64,000 bases of DNA from Streptomyces sp. R302 (GTDB lineage Bacteria; Actinomycetota; Actinomycetes; Streptomycetales; Streptomycetaceae), in contig NZ_JABBGE010000016.1 of NCBI RefSeq assembly GCF_012927245.1, positions 1 to 64,000 of the forward strand, written 5' to 3'. The position numbers and the translations under genes were made by a program. Shown here one piece after another: positions 42,453-51,461 of the stretch. Within the stretch, counting starts at the first letter, position 1. The number at the start of each line of letters is the position of its first letter. The notes beneath the pieces are model-generated. The model was not told the DNA's origin and did no database searches. It saw nothing but the letters and a program-made list of their open reading frames with translations.

Positions 42453-43583
42453 TCAGGCCCGGCTGCGGGCGTGCCGGAAGCGCGGCGAGTAGCCGACGAT
42501 CCGGCGGGCGGCCAGCGGCGGTTCGGCCGGGTGGGCGGAGGTGGTCCAGCGCCCCAGACACATCTCGGCGGTGATGCCGGGACCGAAGCCGGCGAGGATG
42601 CCGCGGGCGCCCTCCGGCTGCCCGCCCTCCTCGAAGAGCCGACGGACCGCGTCGAGGACGACGGCGCTGGCGATGTTCCCGTACTCCGTGAGGGTCGCCC
42701 GGCTGAACCGGAAGGCGTCCGGCGGCACTTCGAGGAAGAGGCTGAGGTCGTCGAGGATCCTCGGCCCGCCCGCGTGGATGATGTAGAAGTCGAGGTTGCC
42801 CGCGTCCCAGCCGTGCGCGCCGGCGATCTCGCGGAGCGCGGGGGCGAGCGGCTCCATCGTCGTGGGCACCCGCTTGTCGAGCAGGAAGTGGAAGCCGGTC
42901 TCGCGGACGCTGTAGGCGATCCAGTCCTCGGTGTCGGGCACCAGGTGGGAGTCGTTGCGCTCCAGGGTGATGCCGGAGCCGCCCCGGCCGCGCACGACGG
43001 CGGCGGCGACGGCGTCGCCGAAGAGACCGTTGGAGAGCAGCGAGCCGACGCCGAGGTCGGTCGGCTGGTAGCAGAGCGAGCAGAACTCGCAGGCCACGAT
43101 GAGGACGTTGGCGTCCGGGTAGGCGGTGCAGAAGTCGTGCGCCCGGTTGATCGAGGCCCCGCCGGCGGCGCAGCCGAGCTGGGCGATGGGCAGCTGCCGG
43201 GTGTGGCTGGGGAAGCCCATGGTGTTGATCATCCAGGCCGTGAGCGAGGGCATCATGAAGCCCGTGCACGACACGTAGACGATCATGTCGATGTCGGCCG
43301 GGCGGAGGCCCGCGTTGCCGAGCGCCTCCTCGACGACGGCGGGCACCCGCGCCTTGGCCTCGGCCTCGTACAACTCGTTGCGTTCCTGGAAGCCGGGGTG
43401 CTCCAGGGTCCGCTCGATGGGCTGCACGATGTGCCGCTTGGCGACCCCGGTGTTGCCGATCAGGCGCAGCGCCAGGGGGAGTTGGGGATGGTCGGCGTGG
43501 CGCGCACGGGCGAGGTCGAGGGTCTCCTCCATCGTGATCACGTGCTCCGGCACGGCCACCGCGGGTTTGCACAAGGTCACCAC
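42453..43583 (-). CDS. rppA: Type III polyketide synthase RppA (1,3,6,8-tetrahydroxynaphthalene synthase)
   Basis: A 376-aa chalcone-synthase-like homodimeric enzyme that condenses five malonyl-CoA into 1,3,6,8-tetrahydroxynaphthalene, which oxidises to flaviolin. The catalytic triad is C138 (AQLGCAAGG), H270 (YIIHAGG) and N303 (EYGNIAS), the same numbers I recall for S. griseus RppA, which supports the first of two tandem GTG codons (43583) as start. AAGGAG lies eight bases upstream. The protein matches RppA over its whole length. The P450 gene runs divergently from the other side of a 179-base spacer, so the pair should give flaviolin polymers and brown pigment. Confidence 0.95.
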   Translation of the reverse strand: MVTLCKPAVAVPEHVITMEETLDLARARHADHPQLPLALRLIGNTGVAKRHIVQPIERTLEHPGFQERNELYEAEAKARVPAVVEEALGNAGLRPADIDMIVYVSCTGFMMPSLTAWMINTMGFPSHTRQLPIAQLGCAAGGASINRAHDFCTAYPDANVLIVACEFCSLCYQPTDLGVGSLLSNGLFGDAVAAAVVRGRGGSGITLERNDSHLVPDTEDWIAYSVRETGFHFLLDKRVPTTMEPLAPALREIAGAHGWDAGNLDFYIIHAGGPRILDDLSLFLEVPPDAFRFSRATLTEYGNIASAVVLDAVRRLFEEGGQPEGARGILAGFGPGITAEMCLGRWTTSAHPAEPPLAARRIVGYSPRFRHARSRA

Positions 43584-43762
43584 GGCACTCGCTCCTTCTT
43601 CTCGATCGGGCGAACTGCCGCCCACACTCACCCCGCGCCCCCGAGCCCGCAACCGCGAGCGCGTCCGCCCCGTCACGGAGGGTGATCGGGGTGCTCGGCC
43701 GTACGGGGGGCTGTGCGGCCTTCGGCGTGTCGCGTCCGTCCGCCGCCGGGAAGAGGCACCGC

Positions 43763-45115
43763 ATGACCTCCGAACCCCTGACGTCGCAACCGCCGACGCC
43801 CGAACCCTCACCGCCCGGACGACCCGCGCCGGGGCCGTCCCCGTCCGCCCCTCCGGCGTCCGGGACCTCCGCCACCGGACCGGCCGCGCCCGGCGCCGCC
43901 CCCGCCGGCTGTCCCGCCGCCGCCCGTCCGGCCCGGGTCTGGCCCGTGGACGACCTGCCCGCCCTCGACTTCGACCCGCTCCTGGCCGAGCTGCTCGCGA
44001 AGGAGCCGGTCTCCCGGATCAGCCTGCCGTTCGCCGCCGAGAACGAGGCCTGGCTGGTCACCCGGTACGCCGACGTACGGGCCGTGACCTCCGACCCGCG
44101 GTTCAGCCGGACGGCCCTGCTCGACCGCCAGGTCACCACGATGACCGGCCACATGGTGGCCTCGAAGGCGGCCCTGAACTACGCCGATCCGCCGTACCAC
44201 ACCCAGCTGCGCAAGGCGGTGACCAAGACCTTCACCGGGCGGGGCGTCCAGCGGCTGCGGCCCCTCGCCCAGGCCTCCTGCGACCGGCTCCTGGAGGCCA
44301 TGGAGGCGGCCGGCCGGCCCGCGGACCTGATGGCGCACCTGCACGGGCCGCTGCCGATGGCGGTCGTCTGCGACCTGCTCGGCATCCCCGAGGAGGACCG
44401 GGCCGAGCTGGCGTCCTGGCCGGACCTGATCCTCTCCTCGGGGCCGGGCCCGGAGAGCAGCCGCGCCGCCAAGGCGCAGATCCACGGCTACGTCACCCGG
44501 CTGCTCGACCACCGGATGGCGGAGCCCCGGGAGGACCTGGCCGGTGAACTGGCCGAGGCGCTGGCGGAGGGCCGGATCGGCGCCGACGAGGCGGTGTCGC
44601 TCGCGATGGCGGTGCTGATCAGCGGCGCCCACGCGGTCCGCAACAACAGCGCCAACATGGTCTACGTGCTGCTCACCCGTCCGGAGCTGCTCGCCCGGCT
44701 GCGGGCGGAGCCGGAGCTGCTGCCGCAGGCGGTGGACGAGCTGCTGCGCTGGATCCCGCACCGCAACGGCGTGGGGCTGCCCCGGATCGCGACGGAGGAC
44801 GTCGAGGTCGGCGGGGTGGTGATCCGGGCGGGCGAGGCGGTGTACGCCTCCTACCTGGCGGCCAACCGGGACCCGGAGGTCTTCGCGGACCCGGAGGCCC
44901 TCGACTTCGACCGCGAAGGCACCGGCCACCTCTCCTTCGGGCACGGGCCGCACCACTGCATGGGCGCGATGCTGACCCGGATGGAGTCCGAGGTGATGCT
45001 CTCCACCCTGCTCGCCCGCTACCCGGAGCTGCGGCTCGCGGGCCCGCCGGAGGAGGTGCCGTTCCAGTCCAAGGGCCTGATCCGCGGCCCGCGGGAGCTG
45101 TACGTCACCTGGTGA
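43763..45115 (+). CDS. Cytochrome P450, CYP158A-like (flaviolin-coupling)
   Basis: A 450-aa class I P450. Heme motif FGHGPHHCMG (Cys near residue 399), EXXR helix with DELLRWIP, I helix LISGAHAVRNNSANM, in which the usual Thr is replaced by Ala, as in CYP158A2. CYP158A enzymes couple flaviolin to biflaviolin and triflaviolin. The N-terminal about 55 residues form an unusual Pro/Ser/Ala-rich extension before the P450 fold (at WPVDDLPALDF). ATG at 43763 has GAAGAGG five to six bases upstream. It is divergent from rppA. Electron partners are not in the window. Confidence 0.92.
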   Translation: MTSEPLTSQPPTPEPSPPGRPAPGPSPSAPPASGTSATGPAAPGAAPAGCPAAARPARVWPVDDLPALDFDPLLAELLAKEPVSRISLPFAAENEAWLVTRYADVRAVTSDPRFSRTALLDRQVTTMTGHMVASKAALNYADPPYHTQLRKAVTKTFTGRGVQRLRPLAQASCDRLLEAMEAAGRPADLMAHLHGPLPMAVVCDLLGIPEEDRAELASWPDLILSSGPGPESSRAAKAQIHGYVTRLLDHRMAEPREDLAGELAEALAEGRIGADEAVSLAMAVLISGAHAVRNNSANMVYVLLTRPELLARLRAEPELLPQAVDELLRWIPHRNGVGLPRIATEDVEVGGVVIRAGEAVYASYLAANRDPEVFADPEALDFDREGTGHLSFGHGPHHCMGAMLTRMESEVMLSTLLARYPELRLAGPPEEVPFQSKGLIRGPRELYVTW

Positions 45116-45133
45116 CGGGCCCGGAAGGGGGGG

Positions 45134-46093
45134 TCAGGCCCCCGCGGCGTCGTACTCGGCCGTCAGGGTCCGGCAGGTGGCGACGTCCCCGGCCATGGCG
45201 ACGAGCAGGTCGTCGAGGGTGTCGAACTTGAGCATGCCGCGCACGTAGGCGAGGAAGTCGACGGTCACGTGGAGCCCGTACAGGTCGAGGCCCTCGCGGT
45301 CGATCGCGTACGCCTCCACCGTCCGCTCCTTGCCGTCGAACTGCGGGTTGGTGCCGACGGAGATCGCGGCCGGCATCCGCTCGCCGTTCGCGGTCAGCCA
45401 GCCGGCGTAGACGCCGTCGGCGGGGATCGCGGTGTGCGGCAGGGTCTCCACGTTGGCCGTGGGGAAGCCCAGTTCGCGCCCGCGCTGGGCGCCGCGCACG
45501 ACGATGCCCTCGACGCGGTGCGGGCGGCCGAGGATCTCGGCGGCGCCGGTCATGTCGCCCTCGGCGACGAGCCGCCGGGTGAGCGTGGAGGAGAAGGGCT
45601 GTCCGCCGCCGGCGGAGCCGCTCACGTACAGGTCGATGACCTCGACCTCGTAGTCGTAGGTGGCGCCCAGCTCGGTGAGGTACGCCACGGTGCCCGCGGC
45701 GCGGTGGCCGAAGCGGAAGTTGGGGCCCTCGATGACGGCCCGGGCGTGCAGCTTGTCGACGAGCACCTTGACGATGAAGTCGGCCGGCGACAGCTGCGAG
45801 AACTCGGCCGTGAACGGCAGCACGAGGACGGCGTCCACGCCCAGTTCGGCCATCAGCTCGGCGCGCCGGTGGTGCGGGGCGAGCAGCGGCGGGTGGCTGC
45901 CGGGGCGCACCACCTCGGAGGGATGCGGGTCGAAGGTGACGACGACGGCGGGGACGCCGAGTTCGCGGGCGCGCTCCACGGCCCGCCCGATGATCAGCTG
46001 GTGCCCGCGGTGCACACCGTCGTAGGAGCCGATGGTGACGACGCTGCGCCCCCAGTCCTGGGGGATGTCCTCCAAGCCACGCCAGCGCTGCAC
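45134..46093 (-). CDS. ribF: Bifunctional riboflavin kinase / FMN adenylyltransferase
   Basis: A 319-aa enzyme that makes FMN and FAD from riboflavin. The N-terminal FAD synthetase domain has GSYDGVHRGHQ (near residues 22-32) and VVTFDPHP; the C-terminal flavokinase domain starts around residue 190 with GRELGFPTAN and EAYAID, and ends with LRGMLKFDTL-like sequence. GTG at 46093 with GAGGAG eight bases upstream matches the usual Streptomyces start (MQRWRGLEDIP). It is convergent with the P450 gene by 18 bases and downstream of the large trypsin/STAND-like gene. Confidence 0.94.
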   Translation of the reverse strand: MQRWRGLEDIPQDWGRSVVTIGSYDGVHRGHQLIIGRAVERARELGVPAVVVTFDPHPSEVVRPGSHPPLLAPHHRRAELMAELGVDAVLVLPFTAEFSQLSPADFIVKVLVDKLHARAVIEGPNFRFGHRAAGTVAYLTELGATYDYEVEVIDLYVSGSAGGGQPFSSTLTRRLVAEGDMTGAAEILGRPHRVEGIVVRGAQRGRELGFPTANVETLPHTAIPADGVYAGWLTANGERMPAAISVGTNPQFDGKERTVEAYAIDREGLDLYGLHVTVDFLAYVRGMLKFDTLDDLLVAMAGDVATCRTLTAEYDAAGA

Positions 46094-46133
46094 TGTGACC
46101 GCTCCTCGTCCGCCTGTTCGCCCTGTACGCCCA

Positions 46134-49100
46134 TTACGCAGGTCTAAGACTGCCATGCCCACGCCCGTCGGTCCGCATCGGCATGGAAGTGCCGGGTGTT
46201 CGCGGCGCGGGCAGGGCCTGCGCGAGGAGTGCGGCGAAGGCCGGATGGTCGGCGGCGAGGACGGCGAGCAGCCGGTCCCGGTGGGCCGCGCCGCCCGGGT
46301 CGCGGGCGTAGAGGGCGGTGGTACGGGCGAGGAGCGCGCGGTTGCGCGGGAGCGAGCGGCGGGCGGCGCCCTCGGCGGTGGCGGTCAGCAGCGCGTCCGC
46401 CACGGCGAGGTCGCCGGGCCCGGTCGCGTACGTCTCGTGGTCGAGGAGGACGTCGAGGAGTTCGGCCCGCAGATGGCGGGAGGCGCCGGTGCCGGGGGCG
46501 GCGAGCACGGGCGCGAGGGCGCGCCGGACGGCGGCGGGCGGGCCGTGGACGAGTCCGACGACCAGCGGGAAGAGGACGGCCCGCGCGGTCGGCCCCTCCT
46601 CGAACCGCAGGTCGACGTAGCCGGCGGCGTGGGCGGCGCCCTCGGGGTGGCGGTGCGCGTACTCCCGGACGAGGCCGGCGATCCGCCGGGTGAGGGCGGG
46701 CGCGTCGACGGCGGCGAGGGCCCGCAGCGCGCCGCCCGGGTCCCGCCCCTGGTCGAGGCGGTCCCGGAAGGCGTCGAGCACGGCCTCGGGGTGCTCGGGC
46801 AGCGCCCCGACGAGCGCGTCGGCGGGCACCCGGGCGTCGGCGAGGGCGCGCGCGAGGTAGGCGCCGCGGGTGTCCGGGTCCCGCACGAGGATGCCGAGGG
46901 CGGCCCCGTGCAGGCCCCGGTCGGCGGCCCGGCCGAGCAGCGCGCCCGCCGCGTACCGCAGCAGCTCCCGCTCCTGCCCGTGCTGCCCGCGCGCGGCGAG
47001 CAGGGTGCCGTGGACGGCGGCGGCGATCCGCCGCTCCGGCCGGCCGTCGTCGTGCGCCCACCGGTCCACGGCCCGGCAGAGCGCGGCCGGTTCGTCGTCG
47101 ACGAGCGCCGCGAGCAGCCCTTCGGCGAGCGGGTGCGCGGTGGCGACGAGCGCCTCGCAGAGGTCGTCGGCGGCGAGCCCGCGGTGGGTGTGCAGCAGCT
47201 CCTGCGCGACGGTGCCCACGGTGACGTACGGCCGTCCGGGCAGGCCCCGGCCGTCGGTGAACCAGCGGCAGAGCAGCGGCTGGACCTCCCGGGTGCGGGC
47301 GACGAGCAGCTCCTCGACGAGGGCGAGGCAGCCCGCCGGGTCGGCGGTGACGGTGCGGCGCAGCAGGTCGAGCCGCTCGTCCTCGCCGACGGCGAGCCGC
47401 CCCCACCAGGCGGGCCCGAAGCCGTCGAAGGCGCCCGGCAGGGCCGTGCCCTCCCCCACCCGGTCGGCGAGCCGGCGCAGCACGGGCAGGTACGGCCGCG
47501 GGTCGCCGACCCGGTCGAGGGTCCGCGCGAGCAGGGTGCGCGCCCACCAGACGGCTTCCTCGGGCGTCTCCTCCCCGAATCCGGCGAGGGCGCCGACGAG
47601 CCGGTCGAGCGTCGGCGTGAGCGCGACGGGCCCGCCGTCGCGGTGCACGAGCAGCAGCGCCTGGAGGACGGTCCCGACCCGGTGCCGGGGCACGGACGGC
47701 CGCTCGGCGGCGGCCTCGGCCTCGTCCTCTCCCCCGGCCCCGGCCCCGGCCCCGGGTGTGCCGTGGACCAGGGTGTCGAGGGCCGTGTCGAGGTCCAGAT
47801 GGGCGGCCTGGAGCCAGTCGGAGAGCTCCTCGTGGGCGAAGCGGTAGCCGGTGCCGGCGGGGACGAGGAGGCCCTCGGTGAGGACGGCGGGGGCCCAGCC
47901 GTCGCGCCAGGGGAACAGCTCCTCGAAGGAGGCCCGGTCGAGGAGGCCGTGGCCGGGGCCGAGGCAGCGCCGGGCGGCCTCGTGGACCTGGCCCGTGACG
48001 CGCGCGGCGAGCCGGCGGACGGCCCGGCCGCCCGGCCGGGGGCGGGTGTCGGCGGCGATCCTGACCGCGATCCGCAGGCACAGCAGGTCCAGGTGCGCGG
48101 TGAAGATCTCGGCCCGCCCGGGCCGTCCCGGCACCTCGCCGGGGAGCGCGGCCCGCACCTCGGCGAGCAGCCGCAGGGCGAGCGGGTGCCGGGCGTCCGC
48201 CGCGTCGAGGTCCTCGTCCCCGATCCCGTACCCCTGGCGTACGGCCCTGGCCTCGGCGTCCGTGAGGTCGCCGAGCGGCAGCACGGCCGGCGCGGCGCTC
48301 CACAGCGGGGCGGCCTGCTCGGCGTGCTCGGGGCGGCAGGCGAGGGCGAGCCGGACGCCGTGGGCGCGCAGCCAGCGCTCGGTGGCGGCGGTCCAGTCGG
48401 CGAGCCGGTGGGCGAGGGGCGGCGGCATCTCCTCGGGGCCGTCGAGGACGACGAGGAGGGGGCGTCCGGCCTCCCGGGCGAGGGCGGCCGCCCGGTCGGC
48501 GGTGACGGGGTCGCCGGCGGCCCCCGAGGCGGCGGCGATCCGCGCGGCCCGGTCGAGGACCCGCCCGACGGCCTCGGCGAGCGAGCCGTCGTCCTCCCGC
48601 AGGTCGGCGCCGCGCAGCCGCACGGTCGGCGCGGGCGCGACGCCCCGGGTCCGCGCCTCGCAGGCCGCGCCGAGCAGCGTGGTGCGCCCGCAACCGGGCT
48701 CGCCGACGACGGTGAGCACGGGGACGTCACCGGAGGGGGCCGCCCCGCGGGCGAAGCCGGTGACGGCGCGCAGGGCGGTGGGGCGGGCGACCGGGGCCTG
48801 CCCGGGGGCCGGTTCCGCGGGCGGGAGCGCCGTGGCGGCGGTGAGCTCCAGGAGGGCGGCGAGGTTCAGGTCGGGGCCGTAGGCGGGGATCGTGGCGGAG
48901 TTGCGGCGGAGGAGCGGGCCGAGGGGGCCGTCGGGGCGGATCGGGACGGCGTGCCCGGCGGCGCGCGGGTCGCCCTGGAGGGCGGTGCCGACGACGCCGA
49001 GGACGGTGCCGGTGGCGCTGTCGACGACGGGTCCGCCCGCGGCCGGGCCGCCGAGCCGCAGCGCCTCGGCGCCCTGGGTGCCGATGGCGAGTTCGAGGGC

Positions 49101-49493
49101 GTCGGGCAGGACGTGGAAGCGGTCGGTGGCGGTGTAGGTGACGGCGGCGGGGCCGAGCACGCGGGCCTCCCGCCAGCCGTGCGCGGCGATCCTGACGTAC
49201 GTGCCGGGTTCGACGGCCGCGCGGGTGGCGAGCGGCAGCGGGGGCACGCCCAGGCCCTCGGTGCGGATCAGGGCCAGTCCCTGCTCGGGGAAGGGGGTGA
49301 TCGCGTCGGCCTCGGCGAGCCGGGTCCGCTCCCCCGGCGCGTGCAGCACGACGCGCGTCAGCCCGTCGACGGCTTCGTGACTGGTGACGAGGGTGCCCTC
49401 GTGGTCGGCGAGGAATCCGGTGCCGCGCGGCCGGCCCGCCAGATCGCAGATGCGCACCAGCCCCACCGGCTCCGCCAGGTCCCCGCGTCCCAT
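46134..49493 (-). CDS. Degenerate trypsin-like domain fused to a STAND-type NTPase region
   Basis: A 1119-aa multidomain protein. Residues 1-200 have the trypsin-like fold: VTSHEAV holds the usual His (H39), but the Asp position reads QGLALI (G72) and the GDSGGP serine motif reads PAAGGPVV (A152), so two triad residues are gone. Residues 255-420 look like a P-loop NTPase of the STAND/AAA type: GEPGCGRTT (R270 in place of Lys) and Walker B PLLVVLDGPEEM (D351). Beyond residue 480 it is all alpha-helical and repeat-like, rich in Leu, Ala, Arg. ATG 49493; a longer frame upstream lacks a good start. It lies between ribF and truB. I interpret it as a regulatory or scaffold protein, not an active protease; a conflict-system origin is inference. 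Confidence 0.8.
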   Translation of the reverse strand: MGRGDLAEPVGLVRICDLAGRPRGTGFLADHEGTLVTSHEAVDGLTRVVLHAPGERTRLAEADAITPFPEQGLALIRTEGLGVPPLPLATRAAVEPGTYVRIAAHGWREARVLGPAAVTYTATDRFHVLPDALELAIGTQGAEALRLGGPAAGGPVVDSATGTVLGVVGTALQGDPRAAGHAVPIRPDGPLGPLLRRNSATIPAYGPDLNLAALLELTAATALPPAEPAPGQAPVARPTALRAVTGFARGAAPSGDVPVLTVVGEPGCGRTTLLGAACEARTRGVAPAPTVRLRGADLREDDGSLAEAVGRVLDRAARIAAASGAAGDPVTADRAAALAREAGRPLLVVLDGPEEMPPPLAHRLADWTAATERWLRAHGVRLALACRPEHAEQAAPLWSAAPAVLPLGDLTDAEARAVRQGYGIGDEDLDAADARHPLALRLLAEVRAALPGEVPGRPGRAEIFTAHLDLLCLRIAVRIAADTRPRPGGRAVRRLAARVTGQVHEAARRCLGPGHGLLDRASFEELFPWRDGWAPAVLTEGLLVPAGTGYRFAHEELSDWLQAAHLDLDTALDTLVHGTPGAGAGAGGEDEAEAAAERPSVPRHRVGTVLQALLLVHRDGGPVALTPTLDRLVGALAGFGEETPEEAVWWARTLLARTLDRVGDPRPYLPVLRRLADRVGEGTALPGAFDGFGPAWWGRLAVGEDERLDLLRRTVTADPAGCLALVEELLVARTREVQPLLCRWFTDGRGLPGRPYVTVGTVAQELLHTHRGLAADDLCEALVATAHPLAEGLLAALVDDEPAALCRAVDRWAHDDGRPERRIAAAVHGTLLAARGQHGQERELLRYAAGALLGRAADRGLHGAALGILVRDPDTRGAYLARALADARVPADALVGALPEHPEAVLDAFRDRLDQGRDPGGALRALAAVDAPALTRRIAGLVREYAHRHPEGAAHAAGYVDLRFEEGPTARAVLFPLVVGLVHGPPAAVRRALAPVLAAPGTGASRHLRAELLDVLLDHETYATGPGDLAVADALLTATAEGAARRSLPRNRALLARTTALYARDPGGAAHRDRLLAVLAADHPAFAALLAQALPAPRTPGTSMPMRTDGRGHGSLRPA

Positions 49494-49607
49494 GGTGTGG
49501 AGGGTAGGTCGGCGGAGACGGCCGGAGGGCGCCGAGCGGCCAAGGCGCCCCCTCGCACTCCCCGGTTCACTCCGAGCGCTTCCCCGATGGGGTGAAGAAA
49601 CGCGAAA

Positions 49608-49634
49608 GGGCGGGCGCGCCGCGCGCACCCGCCC
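49608..49634 (-). terminator. Terminator after truB
   Basis: GC hairpin with a GGGCGGG/CCCGCCC stem (49608-49614 with 49628-49634), an additional CGCG/CGCG inner stem and two bulged bases, located about 30 bases past the truB stop. It marks the end of the translation operon. Confidence 0.6.
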
Positions 49635-49663
49635 CTCCACAAGAGATCAGCCGACACAAAAGA

Positions 49664-50563
49664 TCAGCCGAAGACGGCCAGGCTCTTCGCCTTGCCCCGC
49701 TGGTCCTCCACCAGGGCGAGCAGCTTCCCGTCCGGCCCGAAGACCGCCACGGCGCCCTTGGGGTACTCGGGCATCTCCAGGCGCACCCCGTTGAGCAGCA
49801 GCCGGGCCCGCCTCTCGTCGACGTCCCAGCGCGGGAACGCCGCCGCGGCGGCCTCGGCGACCGGCATCACGGTCAGCTCCTCCTGGAGCTGGTCGAGGGT
49901 GCGGGCGCTGTCCAGCTTGTACGGGCCGACCCGGGTGCGCCGCAGCGCGGTGAGGTGCCCGCCGACGCCGAGTCCGGCGCCGAGGTCCCGGGCCAGCGCC
50001 CGGATGTACGTACCGGAGGAGCAGACCACGGAGACGACCAGGTCGACGACGGGGGTGCCGTCCTCGGCGGCCGCCTCGCGGACGTCGTACACCCGGAAGG
50101 AGGAGACGGTGACCGGCCGGGCCGGGATCTCGAACTCCTCGCCGCCGCGCACGCGCGCGTAGGACCGCTTTCCGTCGATCTTGATCGCGGAGACCTTCGA
50201 CGGCACCTGCATGATGGCGCCGGTCAGCTCCGCGACACCCGCGTCGATCTGCTCGCGGGTGACCTTCGACGCGTCGACCGACGCCGTGATCTCGCCCTCG
50301 GCGTCGTCGGTGATCGTGGTCTGGCCCAGGCGGATGGTGCCCAGGTACTCCTTCTCGGTCAGCGCGAGGTGACCGAGGAGCTTGGTGGCCCGCTCCACGC
50401 CGAGGACGAGGACGCCCGTGGCCATGGGGTCGAGCGTGCCGGCGTGGCCGACGCGGCGGGTCTTCGCGATCCCGCGCATCTTGGCGACGACGTCGTGCGA
50501 AGTGAAGCCCGACGGCTTGTCGACGATGACAAGGCCGTCGGGAGTATGGATCTTGTCGCTCAT
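49664..50563 (-). CDS. truB: tRNA pseudouridine(55) synthase
   Basis: A 299-aa enzyme that makes pseudouridine 55 in the T-loop of tRNAs. The catalytic motif GHAGTLDPMATGVL includes the conserved Asp; DKPSGFTSHDVV and RSYARVRGG are typical. A C-terminal PUA-like domain begins near residue 215. The ATG overlaps the rbfA stop (ATGA). It is the last gene of rimP-nusA-ylxR-infB-DUF503-rbfA-truB. Confidence 0.95.
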   Translation of the reverse strand: MSDKIHTPDGLVIVDKPSGFTSHDVVAKMRGIAKTRRVGHAGTLDPMATGVLVLGVERATKLLGHLALTEKEYLGTIRLGQTTITDDAEGEITASVDASKVTREQIDAGVAELTGAIMQVPSKVSAIKIDGKRSYARVRGGEEFEIPARPVTVSSFRVYDVREAAAEDGTPVVDLVVSVVCSSGTYIRALARDLGAGLGVGGHLTALRRTRVGPYKLDSARTLDQLQEELTVMPVAEAAAAAFPRWDVDERRARLLLNGVRLEMPEYPKGAVAVFGPDGKLLALVEDQRGKAKSLAVFG

Positions 50564-51000
50564 TCGGCGGTGTCGTCCTCGCCCGGCTTCTTGTAGGGGT
50601 CCGCGTCGCCCGCGAAGGCGGCGCCCGAGGACGCCTCCCGCACCTGGGCGTCGGAGGCCCGCGCCTTGTCGAGGAGGTCCTCGATGGTCCGGGCGTTCTC
50701 GGGCAGGGCGTCGGCCACGAAGGCCAGGGTGGGCGTGAACTTGGTGCCCGCCGCCCGGCCCACGGCCGAACGGAGGATGCCCTTGGCGCTCTCCAGGCCG
50801 GCCGCGGCGCTCGCCCGGTCCTCGTCGTCGCCGTAGACCGTGTAGAAGACCGTGGCCTCCCGCAGGTCACCGGTGACGCGGGTGTCCGTGATGGTCACGT
50901 GCGTACCCAGGCGCGGGTCCTTGATGCCGCGCTGCAGCTTCTCGGCGACCACCTCCCGGATGAGGTCCGCCAGCTTCTTCGCCCGCGCGTTGTCGGCCAC
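50560..51000 (-). CDS. rbfA: 30S ribosome-binding factor A
   Basis: A 146-aa single KH-like domain protein, needed for late 16S maturation and cold growth. ARAKKLADLIREVVAEKLQRGIKDPRLG fits the N-terminal helix-strand segment; GILRSAVGRAAGTKFTPTL the core. The C-terminal tail (SDAQVREASSGAAFAGDADPYKKPG) is a usual actinobacterial extension. GTG at 51000 with AAGGAGAC upstream. It overlaps truB. Confidence 0.94.
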   Translation of the reverse strand: MADNARAKKLADLIREVVAEKLQRGIKDPRLGTHVTITDTRVTGDLREATVFYTVYGDDEDRASAAAGLESAKGILRSAVGRAAGTKFTPTLAFVADALPENARTIEDLLDKARASDAQVREASSGAAFAGDADPYKKPGEDDTAE

Positions 51001-51029
51001 TGGTCCGTCTCCTTCTTTGCCTTGCTCAT

Positions 51030-51323
51030 TCAGTCTTCATCAGTGTGGAGCCTTCGGCGCACCGAGAGCAGTTCCACCTCGGGCCGTGCGGCCACCAGCC
51101 GCTCGCAGCGGTCGAGGACGCCGTTCAGATGGCCCAGGTCCCCCGACACCATCGCGACGCCGATCTCGGCCCTCCGGTGGAGGTTCTGGCCGCTCACCTC
51201 CGCCACACTCACCGAGAACTTCCGCTGGAGTTCGGCGACGATCGGCTTCACGAGGGAGCGTTTCTCCTTGAGCGAATGGACGTCGCCGAGGAGCAGGTCG
51301 AAGGACAGAGTCCCCACATACAT
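51030..51323 (-). CDS. DUF503 family protein
   Basis: A 97-aa member of the DUF503 (YlxP-type) family. MYVGTLSFDLLLGDVHSLKEKRSLVKPIVAEL is characteristic of the conserved N-terminal half. It is typically encoded between infB and rbfA in many bacteria, as here, with a gap of 138 bases downstream of infB that contains a hairpin. ATG at 51323 is chosen because the protein then starts at the family's usual MYVG; the ribosome site is weak. Function unknown, with a supposed role in ribosome assembly. Confidence 0.9.
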   Translation of the reverse strand: MYVGTLSFDLLLGDVHSLKEKRSLVKPIVAELQRKFSVSVAEVSGQNLHRRAEIGVAMVSGDLGHLNGVLDRCERLVAARPEVELLSVRRRLHTDED

Positions 51324-51404
51324 GTGTGTCCGGATGTCCCGCCGGTTCGGGGTCAGTGGCCCCGCCCACCGCTGGACGGGAACACCGAAACCGTACACGG
51401 AACG

Positions 51405-51448
51405 GCCGGGGCCGATCGACGGAATATCTCCCGCCGACCGGCCCCGGC
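51405..51448 (-). terminator. Hairpin after infB
   Basis: A 10-bp perfect stem (51405-51414 with 51439-51448) with a 24-base loop, 14 bases past the infB stop. It may reduce transcription into DUF503-rbfA-truB rather than fully end it. Confidence 0.55.
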
Positions 51449-51461
51449 TTTTCACCGTGCG

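Noticed and set aside
46144..48693. Long minus-strand frames in other phases across the trypsin/STAND-like gene
   Set aside because: They are Arg/Pro/Ala-rich frame shadows; only the 46134 frame shows domains.
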